The notes below the pieces were generated by a model. That model was not told the origin of the DNA, searched no databases, and saw only the letters and a program-made list of their open reading frames with translations. Shown piece after piece: positions 31,855-40,835 of a DNA stretch of 64,000 bases (its first letter is position 1; the number at the start of each line of letters is the position of its first letter). Both the position numbers and the translations under genes were made by a program. Origin of the DNA: Actinomycetota bacterium (GTDB taxonomy: Bacteria > Actinomycetota > Acidimicrobiia > Acidimicrobiales > Microtrichaceae); the NCBI GenBank assembly GCA_016703525.1, contig JADJBW010000003.1, positions 124,001 to 188,000 on the forward strand, given 5' to 3'.

Positions 31855-33152
31855 GCCGTTCTCCAGATCTGCGAGAAGTCGACCATGCCCGACTGGTGGC
31901 GGTCTTCGGAGGGCAGCACCTCGAACCGGGCGAACTTGTCGATCCGCTCGAACTCCTGGAGCATCGAGTGGTCGTGGATCGCGACGTTGACGGCGTACGT
32001 GCCGGGCTGGAGCGGGCACCGCGGAGCGACCATCTCGACGGTCGTGAGCGGCCCATCGGCCGCCGACCAGCCGGAATTGAACGAGCCGACGCGCTGCCCG
32101 TCGTCGCGGTAGATCCCGAAGTTGGTTCGGACGTCCTCGCCGACTGCCTCGGCGTCGAAGGTGACGCGGAGCACGAACCCCTCGGTCGCGGTGAGCGATT
32201 CGACCGGGTCGCGGGTGTCGGCGTGGAGCATCTCGGCCCGGACGATGTTCGTGCCGGTGGCAGCGTTCGGCGACGCGCCCGCCCCGTCGCCGATTCGCTC
32301 GCGGGCGCGCTCGATGCGCTCGGAGCGAACCATGTCGAGGTAGTGGTCGATCACGTCGCCGGACGTACCGGATGCGGTGATGCGACCGTGTTCGAGCCAG
32401 ACGGCGTGGTCGCAGATGTCGCGCATCACTTCGAGGCCGTGGCTCACCACCACGATCGTGCCGCCGGCGTCGCGGAACGTCGCGAACTTCTCGTTGCACT
32501 TGCGCTGGAATTCCTCGTCGCCGACGGCGAGCACCTCGTCGACCAACAAGATGTCGGGGTTCACGTTGATTGCGACGGCGAACCCCAGCCGCACGTACAT
32601 GCCGGAGGAGTAGTTCTTCACCGGCATGTCGATGAACCGTTCGAGCCCGGCGAACTCGACGATCTCGTCGAGCTTGGCGTCGACCTCGCGCTTGCGCATG
32701 CCGAGGATCGAGGCGTTCAAGTAGACGTTCTCGCGGCCCGACAGCTCGGGGTGGAAGCCGGCGCCGAGTTCGAGCAGGGCCGACATGCGGCCGTCCACCG
32801 TGATGGTGCCGGTCTCGGGGCGGATCGTGCGGGTGATGCACTTGAGCGTGGTGGACTTGCCGCACCCGTTCTCGCCGACCAGCCCGAACGTGGTGCCCCG
32901 CTCGACCTCGAAGCTCACGTCGTCGACGGCCTGGAACTCCTGGAATCGGGCCCGTCGGCCGCGCATGACGGCGGCCTTGAGGGAGCGATTGCGCTCGTCG
33001 TAGATGCGGAACTTCTTGGAGATGTGGTCGACGATGATCGCCGGGTCCTTGGCGGGGCCGAGCAGGAGGCTCGGCTCGAGTCCGTGGGAGGCCGCGCCGC
33101 GCTCGGAGGGGGTGGTCGGACGCGAGTCGTCCGGTGGGGTCATGGCGTTCAT
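31851..33152 (-). CDS. wzt: ABC transporter ATPase with C-terminal substrate-recognition-type domain
   Basis: Powers polysaccharide export. 433 residues. ATPase domain about 35-275: Walker A GENGCGKST (93-101), signature NYSSGMYVRLGFAVA, Walker B ILLVDEVLAVGD, switch His in VVVSHGLEV. The extension from about 285 (TNIVRAEMLHADTRDPVESL, NFGIYRDDGQRVGSFN, CPLQPGTYAVNVAIHDHSML) resembles the Wzt C-terminal carbohydrate-binding domain, which in E. coli O8/O9a recognises the chemically capped polymer end. ATG at 33152; a second ATG three codons later is possible. Five bases after the upstream glycosyltransferase stop; overlaps wzm. Confidence 0.92.
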   Translation of the reverse strand: MNAMTPPDDSRPTTPSERGAASHGLEPSLLLGPAKDPAIIVDHISKKFRIYDERNRSLKAAVMRGRRARFQEFQAVDDVSFEVERGTTFGLVGENGCGKSTTLKCITRTIRPETGTITVDGRMSALLELGAGFHPELSGRENVYLNASILGMRKREVDAKLDEIVEFAGLERFIDMPVKNYSSGMYVRLGFAVAINVNPDILLVDEVLAVGDEEFQRKCNEKFATFRDAGGTIVVVSHGLEVMRDICDHAVWLEHGRITASGTSGDVIDHYLDMVRSERIERARERIGDGAGASPNAATGTNIVRAEMLHADTRDPVESLTATEGFVLRVTFDAEAVGEDVRTNFGIYRDDGQRVGSFNSGWSAADGPLTTVEMVAPRCPLQPGTYAVNVAIHDHSMLQEFERIDKFARFEVLPSEDRHQSGMVDFSQIWRTA

Positions 33153-33157
33153 GGGCG

Positions 33158-35830
33158 CTACGAATCTAGGCGGGAGCGCAGCGCGGACGCGACCGCAGCG
33201 ACGCAGTCGGCCCAGCGTGGTGCATCTCGCAGGCGCGCTCGTTCCCGCGCACGAGCGAGTTCGGCCGGGTCGCCGAGCAGGCGATCGAGGTGCTCGGCGA
33301 GTTCGTCGGGACGGCTCGGATCGAACGTGGTCACCGCGTCGGCGCCGACCTCGGAGAGGGCGCCACCCGTTGAGGAGACGACCGCCGCCCCGTGCCCGAG
33401 GGCCTCGATGAGGGGAAGCCCGAACCCCTCGCTGTGCGATGCCACGACCACGACGTCGGCACGGCGGTACAGGGCGGCGAGCGTCGCGTCGCTGACCGAT
33501 GCCGGCCACACGACCGATGTCCCGGCGCCGGGGTGGCGGCGGATGCGGTCGGCGACGTCCTCGACGCGCCAGCCCTGGCGGCCGGCGATCACCAACGTGG
33601 CATCGGGGTGCGCGGCGCCGAGCCGGTCGAATGCGTCGAGGATTGCCGTGTGGTTCTTGCGCGGCTCGACGGTGCCGACGGTCAGGACGATCCGCCGGCC
33701 ATCGAGGGAGGTCAGCAACTCGTCGTCCAGTTCGCCCACGGGTGTGGACGACGCGGCGTCGGCGCCGAAGGTCACGACCGTGGTCGCGACCTGGCGTCCG
33801 CACTGGGCTGCGTAGCTGCGGAGTTCGGATTCGGTGTGGCGCGAGTTGCAGATCACGAGGTCGGCCCAGGTGGTCACGGCGTCGGTGTGGTCGCGGAACA
33901 CCTGGGCGAGGTTCGGGTCGAACCATGCCGGGTTCGTGACGGGGAGCAGGTCGTGCTGGAGCGACACGATGCGCACGCCGGTGCGCGCCAGGCGCGGGTA
34001 CCACTCGGCCCGAGGCGCGGCGCGCAGGTTCCACGTTGCGTCGGGGTCGAAGAACACCGAGCCCGCCGGGAACTCGTGCACGACGAGGTCGGCCTGCCCG
34101 GCCGGTCGGGTGGCGAGCGCCCGCCGGTGACGCACGGCGTCCTTGCACGCCGTGACCTTGGGGCCGCGGGTGAGCGGGCCGATGATGCGCTTGATCGGAT
34201 GCGGTGCCGGTGGCGCGGGCGGGTGGTTCCGCATCGTCGTCGGCGCGAGCAGCGAGGCGGTCTCGTCGGGGCCGAGCCGTCGGTATGCGCCGTCGAGTTC
34301 GGACCAGATGATCGGGACGAGCTCGATGTCGGTGCGGTCGGTCAGGCCGACGACGAGTTCGGTGACGACGCGCTGGATGCCGGCCCGCCAGCCGGAGCGG
34401 AGTGTTTCGGTGACGTCGACGAAGACGACGGTCGGGCCGTCGGGGCGCGGGGCCGGGGTGCGCGGCGAGGAACGGGGCTGCCAGATCGATCGCACGCGGT
34501 CGGTGGGCGTCGTTCCCACGGGGCCACTCCGATGTGCCAGCACGCGCGGCGCGGCGCCGGCCAACGAGGCGGCGACGCGGCCCCACCGCGACGCGATCCG
34601 CCAGTCGGGCCGTCGGAGGCGTCGCAGGCGACCGATCACGTTGTAACGGGTCGGCACCCACGCGAGCCGGGCGGCGGTGCGCAGCGCCACGGCGATGTCG
34701 CGTCGACCGCCGTTGCGCAGCACGGTCAGCAGCCAGTTGCGGTAGTTCAGCACGAAGAAGCCCGGCCAGGTGCTGCCGCCGGTCGCTCGGAGGACGTGGT
34801 CGATGACGGCGGCCGGTTCGGTGACCGTGATCCACCCTGCGCGGCGCCCGCGCCAGGAAAGGTCGGTGTCCTCGTAGTAGGCGAAGAACGACGGGTCGAA
34901 CAGGCCGATCGACCGCAATGCGTCGGCGCGCAACAGCACGCCTCCGCCCGACCAGCCCGGCACTTCCTCGCTCGGGAAGTCGTTGCGGTCGGCCTCGCCC
35001 GCTCGCCGCTCGAATCCCTCGGTCCAGGCGGTGAGGCCGGTGCCGAGGCTGTTGATCCGGCGGTGCGAATCGATCGTCACCGGCAGCGTCGCCTCGACGA
35101 TGCCCTCCGACGGGGCGGCGGTGAGATCGCCGTCGCCCAGGGTGAAGCGCACCTCGCGGTCGGATCGCACGGCGATGGTGAGATGGCCGGCGTCGGCCGG
35201 AACCGGCACGTGCAGCTCGCCATCGCGTTCGACCTCGCGCTCGAGTCGTAGCGGGATCGACGGAGCGGGGGGACGAACCACGCCGTCGCCGGCGAGCACG
35301 CGGTCGGTCGCGTCGAGTCCGTCCACCGAGACCCGCTCGATGCGGACGCGGCCGGCGCCGGCGCGCGGCGCAGGGCGCACGCGCACGGTCACGAAGCCGG
35401 AATCGAGCCGGATGCGCGGAGCGACGGCGCCGATGCGCGGATCGCTGCGCATGCGAGCGGCCATCGCCTCGAGCCATCCCGTCCGCACGACTGCGTCGTT
35501 GTTCACCAGCGCGACGGCATCGATGCCGTCGAGGTCGCGCAGGGCACGGTTGCACCCTTCCGCGAACCCGAGATTCGACGGGTTCTCGATGAGGGTGAGG
35601 TCGGGGAACCAGCGCCGCAGGAGCGGCACCGAACCGTCGATCGACCCGTTGTCGACGATCACGATCTCGGCGGTGAATTCAGGGCCGTCCCGGAGTTCCT
35701 CGGCCGCGAGGAGGCTGCGGACGCAGCGGGCGGTGAGGTGCGCTGCGTTCCAGTTGAGCACCACGATCCGGACGTGCCATCCGGAGTGCGGGCGCGCCGC
35801 GGCGCCGGGGGGAGGTGAATGGGCTGGCAT
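33158..35830 (-). CDS. Bifunctional GT2-GT4 glycosyltransferase
   Basis: 890 residues with two complete glycosyltransferase units. GT2 part (about 18-400): RIVVLNWNAAHLTARCVRSL, VDNGSIDGS, VNNDAVVRTGWLEAM, GGGVLLRADALRSIG, FFAYYEDTDLSWRG; an insert of about 140 residues with beta-rich character (about 150-290) separates its halves. GT4 part (about 470-885): FVDVTETLRSGWRAGIQRVV, SLQHDLLPVTNP, LTVGTVEPRKNHTAILDAFD, SHSEGFGLPLIEALGHG. The second part resembles WbdA/WbdB-type GT4 enzymes with the EPRKN phosphate-binding phrase. Fusion suggests sequential addition of two sugars in the repeat unit exported by the following wzt-wzm. Confidence 0.88.
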   Translation of the reverse strand: MPAHSPPPGAAARPHSGWHVRIVVLNWNAAHLTARCVRSLLAAEELRDGPEFTAEIVIVDNGSIDGSVPLLRRWFPDLTLIENPSNLGFAEGCNRALRDLDGIDAVALVNNDAVVRTGWLEAMAARMRSDPRIGAVAPRIRLDSGFVTVRVRPAPRAGAGRVRIERVSVDGLDATDRVLAGDGVVRPPAPSIPLRLEREVERDGELHVPVPADAGHLTIAVRSDREVRFTLGDGDLTAAPSEGIVEATLPVTIDSHRRINSLGTGLTAWTEGFERRAGEADRNDFPSEEVPGWSGGGVLLRADALRSIGLFDPSFFAYYEDTDLSWRGRRAGWITVTEPAAVIDHVLRATGGSTWPGFFVLNYRNWLLTVLRNGGRRDIAVALRTAARLAWVPTRYNVIGRLRRLRRPDWRIASRWGRVAASLAGAAPRVLAHRSGPVGTTPTDRVRSIWQPRSSPRTPAPRPDGPTVVFVDVTETLRSGWRAGIQRVVTELVVGLTDRTDIELVPIIWSELDGAYRRLGPDETASLLAPTTMRNHPPAPPAPHPIKRIIGPLTRGPKVTACKDAVRHRRALATRPAGQADLVVHEFPAGSVFFDPDATWNLRAAPRAEWYPRLARTGVRIVSLQHDLLPVTNPAWFDPNLAQVFRDHTDAVTTWADLVICNSRHTESELRSYAAQCGRQVATTVVTFGADAASSTPVGELDDELLTSLDGRRIVLTVGTVEPRKNHTAILDAFDRLGAAHPDATLVIAGRQGWRVEDVADRIRRHPGAGTSVVWPASVSDATLAALYRRADVVVVASHSEGFGLPLIEALGHGAAVVSSTGGALSEVGADAVTTFDPSRPDELAEHLDRLLGDPAELARARERARLRDAPRWADCVAAVASALRSRLDS

Positions 35831-35992
35831 CGGGACTCCGACGCTAGACGCGCCGTCGCTCCGGTACGGTTGGATCGGTCCCAGCGGCGCGGAGAACGAC
35901 GGGCCGAAGCGCGTCGATGTCCGACGAGGTGCCCGTGGGGCGCCGTCGCCGCCGGCGTTCCTCGCCCGGTCGGGCGTGACCGCGCACGGCGG

Positions 35993-35998
35993 TAGCCT
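35993..35998 (+). promoter_or_regulatory. Putative -10 element, leaderless (flavoprotein gene)
   Basis: TAGCCT ends 8 nt before ATG 36007, no Shine-Dalgarno site. The gap from 35831 is a divergent promoter region for the glycosyltransferase operon on the other strand. Confidence 0.4.
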
Positions 35999-36006
35999 CG
36001 GCCGCC

Positions 36007-37368
36007 ATGGCCCTGGACTTTGTGATCATCGGTGGCGGCCCGGCCGGCACGCAGGCGGCAACCGTCGCCGCTCGACTCGGCGCTCGCGTCACGGTGATCG
36101 AGCGCGACGTGGTGGGTGGTGCGGCGCATCTCTGGGACTGCGTTCCCTCCAAGGCGATGATCGCGGCCGGCGCGGCGTTCGGCGATATCGGCGACGCGCA
36201 CTCGATGGGTGTCCAGACCACCGGCACGGCGCTCGACCTGGATGCCCTCCGGGAGCACATCGCCGGCATCGTGGGGCGCCTCGAGTCGTCGGGGCGTCGG
36301 CTGCTCGAGAGCCAGCATGTCCGCATCATCCAAGGGTCCGGCCGGGTTGCGGGGCCGAACTCGGTGATCGCCGACACCGCGGACGGACCGATCGAATTGC
36401 ACGCCGACGCAATTCTCGTGTCGACCGGCAGCCGTCCGCGGGTTCCCGACTTCGCGAAGCCCGACGGCGACCGCATCCTCACCACACGCGACGCCTACCC
36501 GCCCCGCGAACTCCCCGAACACCTCATCGTGATCGGCTCCGGGGTCACCGGCGTGGAGTTCGTGCACATGTTCCAGAGCATCGGCTCGAAGGTGACGCTG
36601 ATCGTGAGCCGCCAACAGGTGCTCCCGCAGAAGGACCCCGAGGTCGCGGCGGTCCTGGAGGCCGACTTCCTGCGCCGCGGGGTGCGGCTCTACAAGGGAG
36701 CGCGTGCCATCGGGATCGAGCACACCGACACCGGGGTGAAGGTGGTGTGCGACGACGGCCGGGTCGCCGAGGGATCCCATGCGCTGCTCGCGATCGGCTC
36801 GGTTCCCAACACCGAGACGCTCGGGTTGGAGGCGCTCGGTATCGAGCTCAACGGTGGCTACGTGCGCTCGGTCGACCATCACATGCGCACGTCGGTGCCT
36901 CATGTGTACGTCGCCGGCGACATCTCGGGGAAGCTGCCGCTGAGCTCGGTGGCGTCGATGCAGGGGCGCAAGATCGCGGAGCACGTGATGGGCCTTCACG
37001 TGGTGGAGCACCGCCACCTCGACTACGACAAGGCGGCCTCGGCCATCTTCACCGATCCCGAAATCGCCGATGTCGGCCTCGCCGAGGCGGATGCCTTCGC
37101 CGAGGGTCGCAAGGTCCGCGTCACCAAGGTTCCGTTCGCGACCACGGCGAAGGCCCTGATCAACAACGACTCCCGGGGATTCGTCAAGCTGGTGAGCGAC
37201 CCGGCGACCGGCGTGGTGCTCGGCGGGTCGATCGTGGGCCGCAACGCCGCCGAGCTGATCTCGGTGATCGCCCTCGCGGTCACCGCGGGGCTACGCGTCA
37301 GCGATGTCGCCGACAGCCTGTTGGTGCACCCGGCGCTCGCCGAGGCGCTGATGGAGGCGGCCGAGTAA
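36007..37368 (+). CDS. FAD pyridine-nucleotide oxidoreductase, LpdA-like (NAD(P)H quinone reductase type)
   Basis: 453 residues of the class I disulfide-reductase fold: FAD site VIIGGGPAGTQAATVAARLG (6-25), NAD site VIGSGVTGVEFVHMFQSIG (about 176-194), second FAD motif HVYVAGDISGKLPLSSVASM, dimerisation domain with FTDPEIADVGL and LVHPALAEALMEAA. The redox-active CxxxxC is missing: the segment reads GGAAHLWDCVPSK with one Cys. That is the situation in mycobacterial LpdA, an NAD(P)H quinone reductase, so dihydrolipoamide is an unlikely substrate. Stands alone, converging on the carboxylase gene. Confidence 0.85.
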   Translation: MALDFVIIGGGPAGTQAATVAARLGARVTVIERDVVGGAAHLWDCVPSKAMIAAGAAFGDIGDAHSMGVQTTGTALDLDALREHIAGIVGRLESSGRRLLESQHVRIIQGSGRVAGPNSVIADTADGPIELHADAILVSTGSRPRVPDFAKPDGDRILTTRDAYPPRELPEHLIVIGSGVTGVEFVHMFQSIGSKVTLIVSRQQVLPQKDPEVAAVLEADFLRRGVRLYKGARAIGIEHTDTGVKVVCDDGRVAEGSHALLAIGSVPNTETLGLEALGIELNGGYVRSVDHHMRTSVPHVYVAGDISGKLPLSSVASMQGRKIAEHVMGLHVVEHRHLDYDKAASAIFTDPEIADVGLAEADAFAEGRKVRVTKVPFATTAKALINNDSRGFVKLVSDPATGVVLGGSIVGRNAAELISVIALAVTAGLRVSDVADSLLVHPALAEALMEAAE

Positions 37369-37393
37369 CGGCCCCGCCCGGCTGCGGCGGGAA

Positions 37394-39154
37394 CTACTCG
37401 ATGACGGCGACCACGTCGCCGGAACCGACGGACTGACCTGCCTCGACGTTGAGCTTCGCGACCGTGCCGGCCTTGTCCGCGGCGATTGCGTTCTCCATCT
37501 TCATCGCTTCGAGCACGCAGATCGTGTCGCCCTCGGCGACCTCGTCGCCCACGGCGACGAGCACCTTGACGATCGTGCCCTGCATCGGGACGGCGATCGT
37601 GCCCGAGCCCGCCGCGGCAGCCGCACCGCCGCTGGCGCTGCGTCGTGCCCGAGGCTTCGGGGCCGCTGAGCCGCCACCGGCAGGCGCCGCGGACGGGTCG
37701 ACCCACACGGCGACCGAGAACTTCTTGCCATTGACCTCGACGTCGACGTCGCGGCGGACCTTCGCCGAGTCGTCGCCGGTGGCGCCGGCATCGGCGGGCT
37801 TCGACGTCACACCCGACAGGTCGAGGTCGGACTCGACCCACTTGGTCGAGTGCTCGAACGCAGCGAAGTCGGGGTGGCGCAGGATCGCCAGGTCGGCCGG
37901 GATCGTGGTGGCCACGCCGCCGACGACGGTCTCCTCGAGCGCACGGATCGCCCGAGCGATCGCCGTGGGACGATCCTTGCCCCACACGCAGAGCTTGCCG
38001 ACGAGGTTGTCGTAGTACTGGCTGATCTCGTCGCCGGCTTCGTATCCGCCGTCCCAGCGCACGCCGTAGCCGGACGCGACGCGCAGCGTGGTCAGCGTTC
38101 CGGGGGAGGGGAGGAACCGGCCACCCGCAACGTCCTCCGCGTTGATGCGAATCTCGATCGCGTGCCCGTCGATCCGCACGTCGTCCTGGGTGAACGGGAG
38201 AGGCTCGCCCGCGGCGACGCGCAGCTGCATCTCCACGAGGTCGACGCCGGTGACCAGCTCGGTCACGCAGTGCTCGACCTGCAGGCGGGTGTTCATCTCC
38301 AGGTAGTAGAAGTGCCCGTCCTCGTAGAGGAACTCGACGGTGCCGGCGTTGACGTAGTCGCAGCCCTTCGCAACCTTGACCGCGGCCTCGCCCATGGCGC
38401 TGATCACGTCGGCCGGAATCATCGCCGGGGCTTCCTCGACGAGCTTCTGGTGGCGGCGCTGCGCCGAGCAGTCGCGGGTGCCGAGGTACACGCAGTTGCC
38501 GTGCTGATCGGCGAGGACCTGCACCTCGACGTGGTGCGGGTTGGTGAGGTACCGCTCCATGTAGCACTCGTCGCGGCCGAAGTAGGCCTTGGCTTCGCGC
38601 TGGGCCGACTCGAAGGCGCCCGCAGCGCCGTCGGCATCGGACACGACCTTCATGCCACGGCCGCCGCCGCCGTACGCGGCCTTGATCGCGACCGGCCATC
38701 CGAACTCGTTGCCGAAGGCCACGATCTGCGCAGGGTCGGTGATCAGTTCGGTTGTGCCGGGCACACCGTGGACGCCAACCCGCTCGGCGGCCTCGCGCGC
38801 CGAGATCTTGTCGCCCATCACGTCGATGGCCGCGGGGCCGGGGCCGATGAAGGCGACGCCCATCTCGGTGATCGCTCGCGCGAAGTCGCTGTTCTCGCTG
38901 AAGAAGCCGTAACCGGGATGGACCGCGTCGGCGCCGGAACGAGTGATCACCTCCAGCAGCTTCTCGGTGTTGATGTAACTCTCGGCAGCGGTTTGGCCGC
39001 CGAGAGCGAAGGCCTCGTCCGCCAGGCGGACGTGCAGGGCCTCCCGGTCGAGGTCGGAATAGACGGCGACGGTGGTGATGCCGAGTTCCTTGCACGCGCG
39101 AATGACGCGGACGGCGATCTCACCCCGATTGGCGATCAACACTTTGGAAAGCAC
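37394..39154 (-). CDS. Acyl-CoA carboxylase alpha chain (biotin carboxylase plus biotin carrier)
   Basis: Carboxylates biotin with ATP and bicarbonate, then carries it to a separate carboxyltransferase beta chain. 586 residues, AccA3-like: biotin carboxylase domain (1 to about 450) with KVLIANRGEIAVRVIRACKE, ATP loop KAAYGGGGRGMKVV, RDCSAQRRHQK, YLEMNTRLQVEH; carrier domain at the C terminus with the biotinylation motif EAMKMEN (about residue 552). Start is GTG 39154. It is divergent from birA, the ligase that attaches its biotin, with 16 bases between the two starts. No beta chain in the window. Confidence 0.95.
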   Translation of the reverse strand: MLSKVLIANRGEIAVRVIRACKELGITTVAVYSDLDREALHVRLADEAFALGGQTAAESYINTEKLLEVITRSGADAVHPGYGFFSENSDFARAITEMGVAFIGPGPAAIDVMGDKISAREAAERVGVHGVPGTTELITDPAQIVAFGNEFGWPVAIKAAYGGGGRGMKVVSDADGAAGAFESAQREAKAYFGRDECYMERYLTNPHHVEVQVLADQHGNCVYLGTRDCSAQRRHQKLVEEAPAMIPADVISAMGEAAVKVAKGCDYVNAGTVEFLYEDGHFYYLEMNTRLQVEHCVTELVTGVDLVEMQLRVAAGEPLPFTQDDVRIDGHAIEIRINAEDVAGGRFLPSPGTLTTLRVASGYGVRWDGGYEAGDEISQYYDNLVGKLCVWGKDRPTAIARAIRALEETVVGGVATTIPADLAILRHPDFAAFEHSTKWVESDLDLSGVTSKPADAGATGDDSAKVRRDVDVEVNGKKFSVAVWVDPSAAPAGGGSAAPKPRARRSASGGAAAAAGSGTIAVPMQGTIVKVLVAVGDEVAEGDTICVLEAMKMENAIAADKAGTVAKLNVEAGQSVGSGDVVAVIE

Positions 39155-39158
39155 GCCC

Positions 39159-39164
39159 TATCGT
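39159..39164 (+). promoter_or_regulatory. Putative -10 element, leaderless (birA)
   Basis: TATCGT ends 6 nt before GTG 39171. It lies in the 16-bp gap to the divergent carboxylase start, so the two promoters must overlap. Confidence 0.45.
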
Positions 39165-39170
39165 GGCCGA

Positions 39171-39974
39171 GTGGACGTGTCGCGTGCCAGATCCGATCTG
39201 GAAGGTTCCCGCTTCGGCCGGGTGACGATCGTCGACGAGACCGGTTCGACCAACGACGACCTCGCCCGTGCGGCGCGCTCGGGCGCTGGAGAACAGGTGC
39301 TCGTGGCCGACCACCAGCGCGCCGGGCGAGGTCGAGCCGGTCGAGTCTGGGAGGCGCCGGCGGGAGCTTCGCTGCTGTGTTCGTTTCTCGTGCACCCGGC
39401 GCTGATGCTCGCCGACGCGCACCTCGTGACGACCGCGTTGGGGCTCGCCGCGCTCGATGCCGTCGAGTCGGTGTGCGCCGTGCGTCTGGGTCTGAAGTGG
39501 CCGAACGACCTGGTGGCGGTCGATCCGCGGCATCGCGACCGGAAGGTGGCGGGCGTGTTGGCGGAGTCGATCCTCGGTGCCGATCGGGTGAAGTCGGTCG
39601 TGGCGGGAATCGGGCTCAACGTGAACTGGCCCCGAGCTCTGCCCGACGAACTCGCCGAGATCTCGACGTCGCTGCGCCACCTCGCGGGCGACCGGGTCGA
39701 CCGGACCTCGCTCCTGGTCGCCCTGGCGTTGGGCTTCGACCGACGCCTGAGCGAGGCCGAATCGTCCGACGGCCGCGCGCGCATGCGGGTCGCGGCGCTC
39801 GAACGGTCGGCGACGGTCGGCCGGGACGTTCGGGTGGTGTTCACCGGAAGGGAGCTGCGCGGGCGAGCGGTCGATCTGACCGACGAAGGCCTGATCGTGA
39901 TCGAGGACGAGGCGAGGGTTCGTCACCAGATCGCGGTCGGCGACATCGTGCACCTGCGTCCGCTCGGCACCTGA
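39171..39974 (+). CDS. birA: Biotin-[acetyl-CoA-carboxylase] ligase
   Basis: Activates biotin with ATP and attaches it to the lysine of the carrier protein. 267 residues, without the N-terminal DNA-binding domain of E. coli BirA, so not a repressor. Visible: DETGSTNDDLARAA, the biotinyl-AMP loop GRGRAGR (52-58), LGLKWPNDLVA with the catalytic Lys, GIGLNVNW, and a C-terminal SH3-like part (VRVVFTGRELRGRAVDLTDE). Divergent partner of the carboxylase alpha chain. Confidence 0.93.
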   Translation: MDVSRARSDLEGSRFGRVTIVDETGSTNDDLARAARSGAGEQVLVADHQRAGRGRAGRVWEAPAGASLLCSFLVHPALMLADAHLVTTALGLAALDAVESVCAVRLGLKWPNDLVAVDPRHRDRKVAGVLAESILGADRVKSVVAGIGLNVNWPRALPDELAEISTSLRHLAGDRVDRTSLLVALALGFDRRLSEAESSDGRARMRVAALERSATVGRDVRVVFTGRELRGRAVDLTDEGLIVIEDEARVRHQIAVGDIVHLRPLGT

Positions 39975-40007
39975 TGGCCAACGGTCCAAGCGGTACCGTC
40001 GCGGCGC

Positions 40008-40835
40008 TCAGGGGTCGTTCGACGACTCGATGAGGCCGCTCCACACGCCGGCCACGGCGCGGCCGACTGCGCCTGGGGCCGGCAGCGCGACGCTGCGCTC
40101 GGGGTGGTGGCCATCGATCAGGCGTCGTACCGGGTGGACCCCGCGTCCCGAGCTCGTGAGGAAGACCTCGGTTGCGGCCCACAGCTCGTCGACGGCGATC
40201 GGCCGCTCGCCCGCGACGCCGTGCTCCAGCAGGAGCTCCCGGGTGATCCCCGGCAGGCAGCCGGCGGACAGCGGCGGTGTCGCCAGGTGGCCGTCGATCA
40301 CCGCGAACACGTTGCACGACGCGCCCTCGCACACGTCACCGCGGGTCGTGACGAACAGCGCCTCGTCGGCGCCGTACCGGCGGGCCGCGCGGAGGGCGGC
40401 CGCGTTCTCGCCCCACGAGGTGGACTTGAGGCCGGCGAGGAATCCGACCTCGTTCCGCACCCACGGCCCGATCGCTGCGGAGGCCGCCTCGCCGTGCGCC
40501 CTGAGCGGTCGGGTCGTGACGATCAGGCGGGCGCCCGAACCGGGCTCGACGCCCCGCGCTGCGACCGTGACGCGGAGCATCGCCGGCTGGCTCGCCGCGT
40601 CGGCGACCGTCGCGATCGCACGCCGGAGTTGCGCTTCCGACGGGGCGTCGATCCCGATTCGTTCGGCCGCCGAGCGCAGCCGTCGGATGTGCCGGGTGAC
40701 GGCGAACGGGCCGCGAGGGCCGATCGCGATCGACTCGAACACCCCGTCGCCGAGCATCACCGACGCGTCGTCGATCGGCACATAGGCGCCGGCGGCGTCG
40801 AGCGGCCGATCGTCGAACCACACCACCCCGCTCAT
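40008..40835 (-). CDS. pabC: 4-amino-4-deoxychorismate lyase (class IV PLP aminotransferase family)
   Basis: Splits aminodeoxychorismate into p-aminobenzoate and pyruvate for folate. 275 residues: DDASVMLGDGVFESIAI, RHIRRLRSAAERIGI, the Lys-containing LKSTSWGENAAALRAARRYG (PLP Lys in LKS), GASCNVFAVIDG, PGITRELLLEHG. Class IV aminotransferases of branched chains or D-amino acids look alike; the pabB partner decides the call. Its ATG overlaps the pabB stop in ATGA. Confidence 0.87.
   Translation of the reverse strand: MSGVVWFDDRPLDAAGAYVPIDDASVMLGDGVFESIAIGPRGPFAVTRHIRRLRSAAERIGIDAPSEAQLRRAIATVADAASQPAMLRVTVAARGVEPGSGARLIVTTRPLRAHGEAASAAIGPWVRNEVGFLAGLKSTSWGENAAALRAARRYGADEALFVTTRGDVCEGASCNVFAVIDGHLATPPLSAGCLPGITRELLLEHGVAGERPIAVDELWAATEVFLTSSGRGVHPVRRLIDGHHPERSVALPAPGAVGRAVAGVWSGLIESSNDP

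Noticed and set aside
36007..37368. Dihydrolipoamide dehydrogenase
   Set aside because: Fold fits, but the redox CxxxxC pair is absent (single Cys in WDCVPSK), so LpdA-type quinone reductase is the better call.
37023..39095. 690-codon minus-strand frame overlapping the carboxylase
   Set aside because: Out of frame with the AccA3-like protein and Arg/Gly-rich throughout; the last part mirrors the convergent flavoprotein gene.
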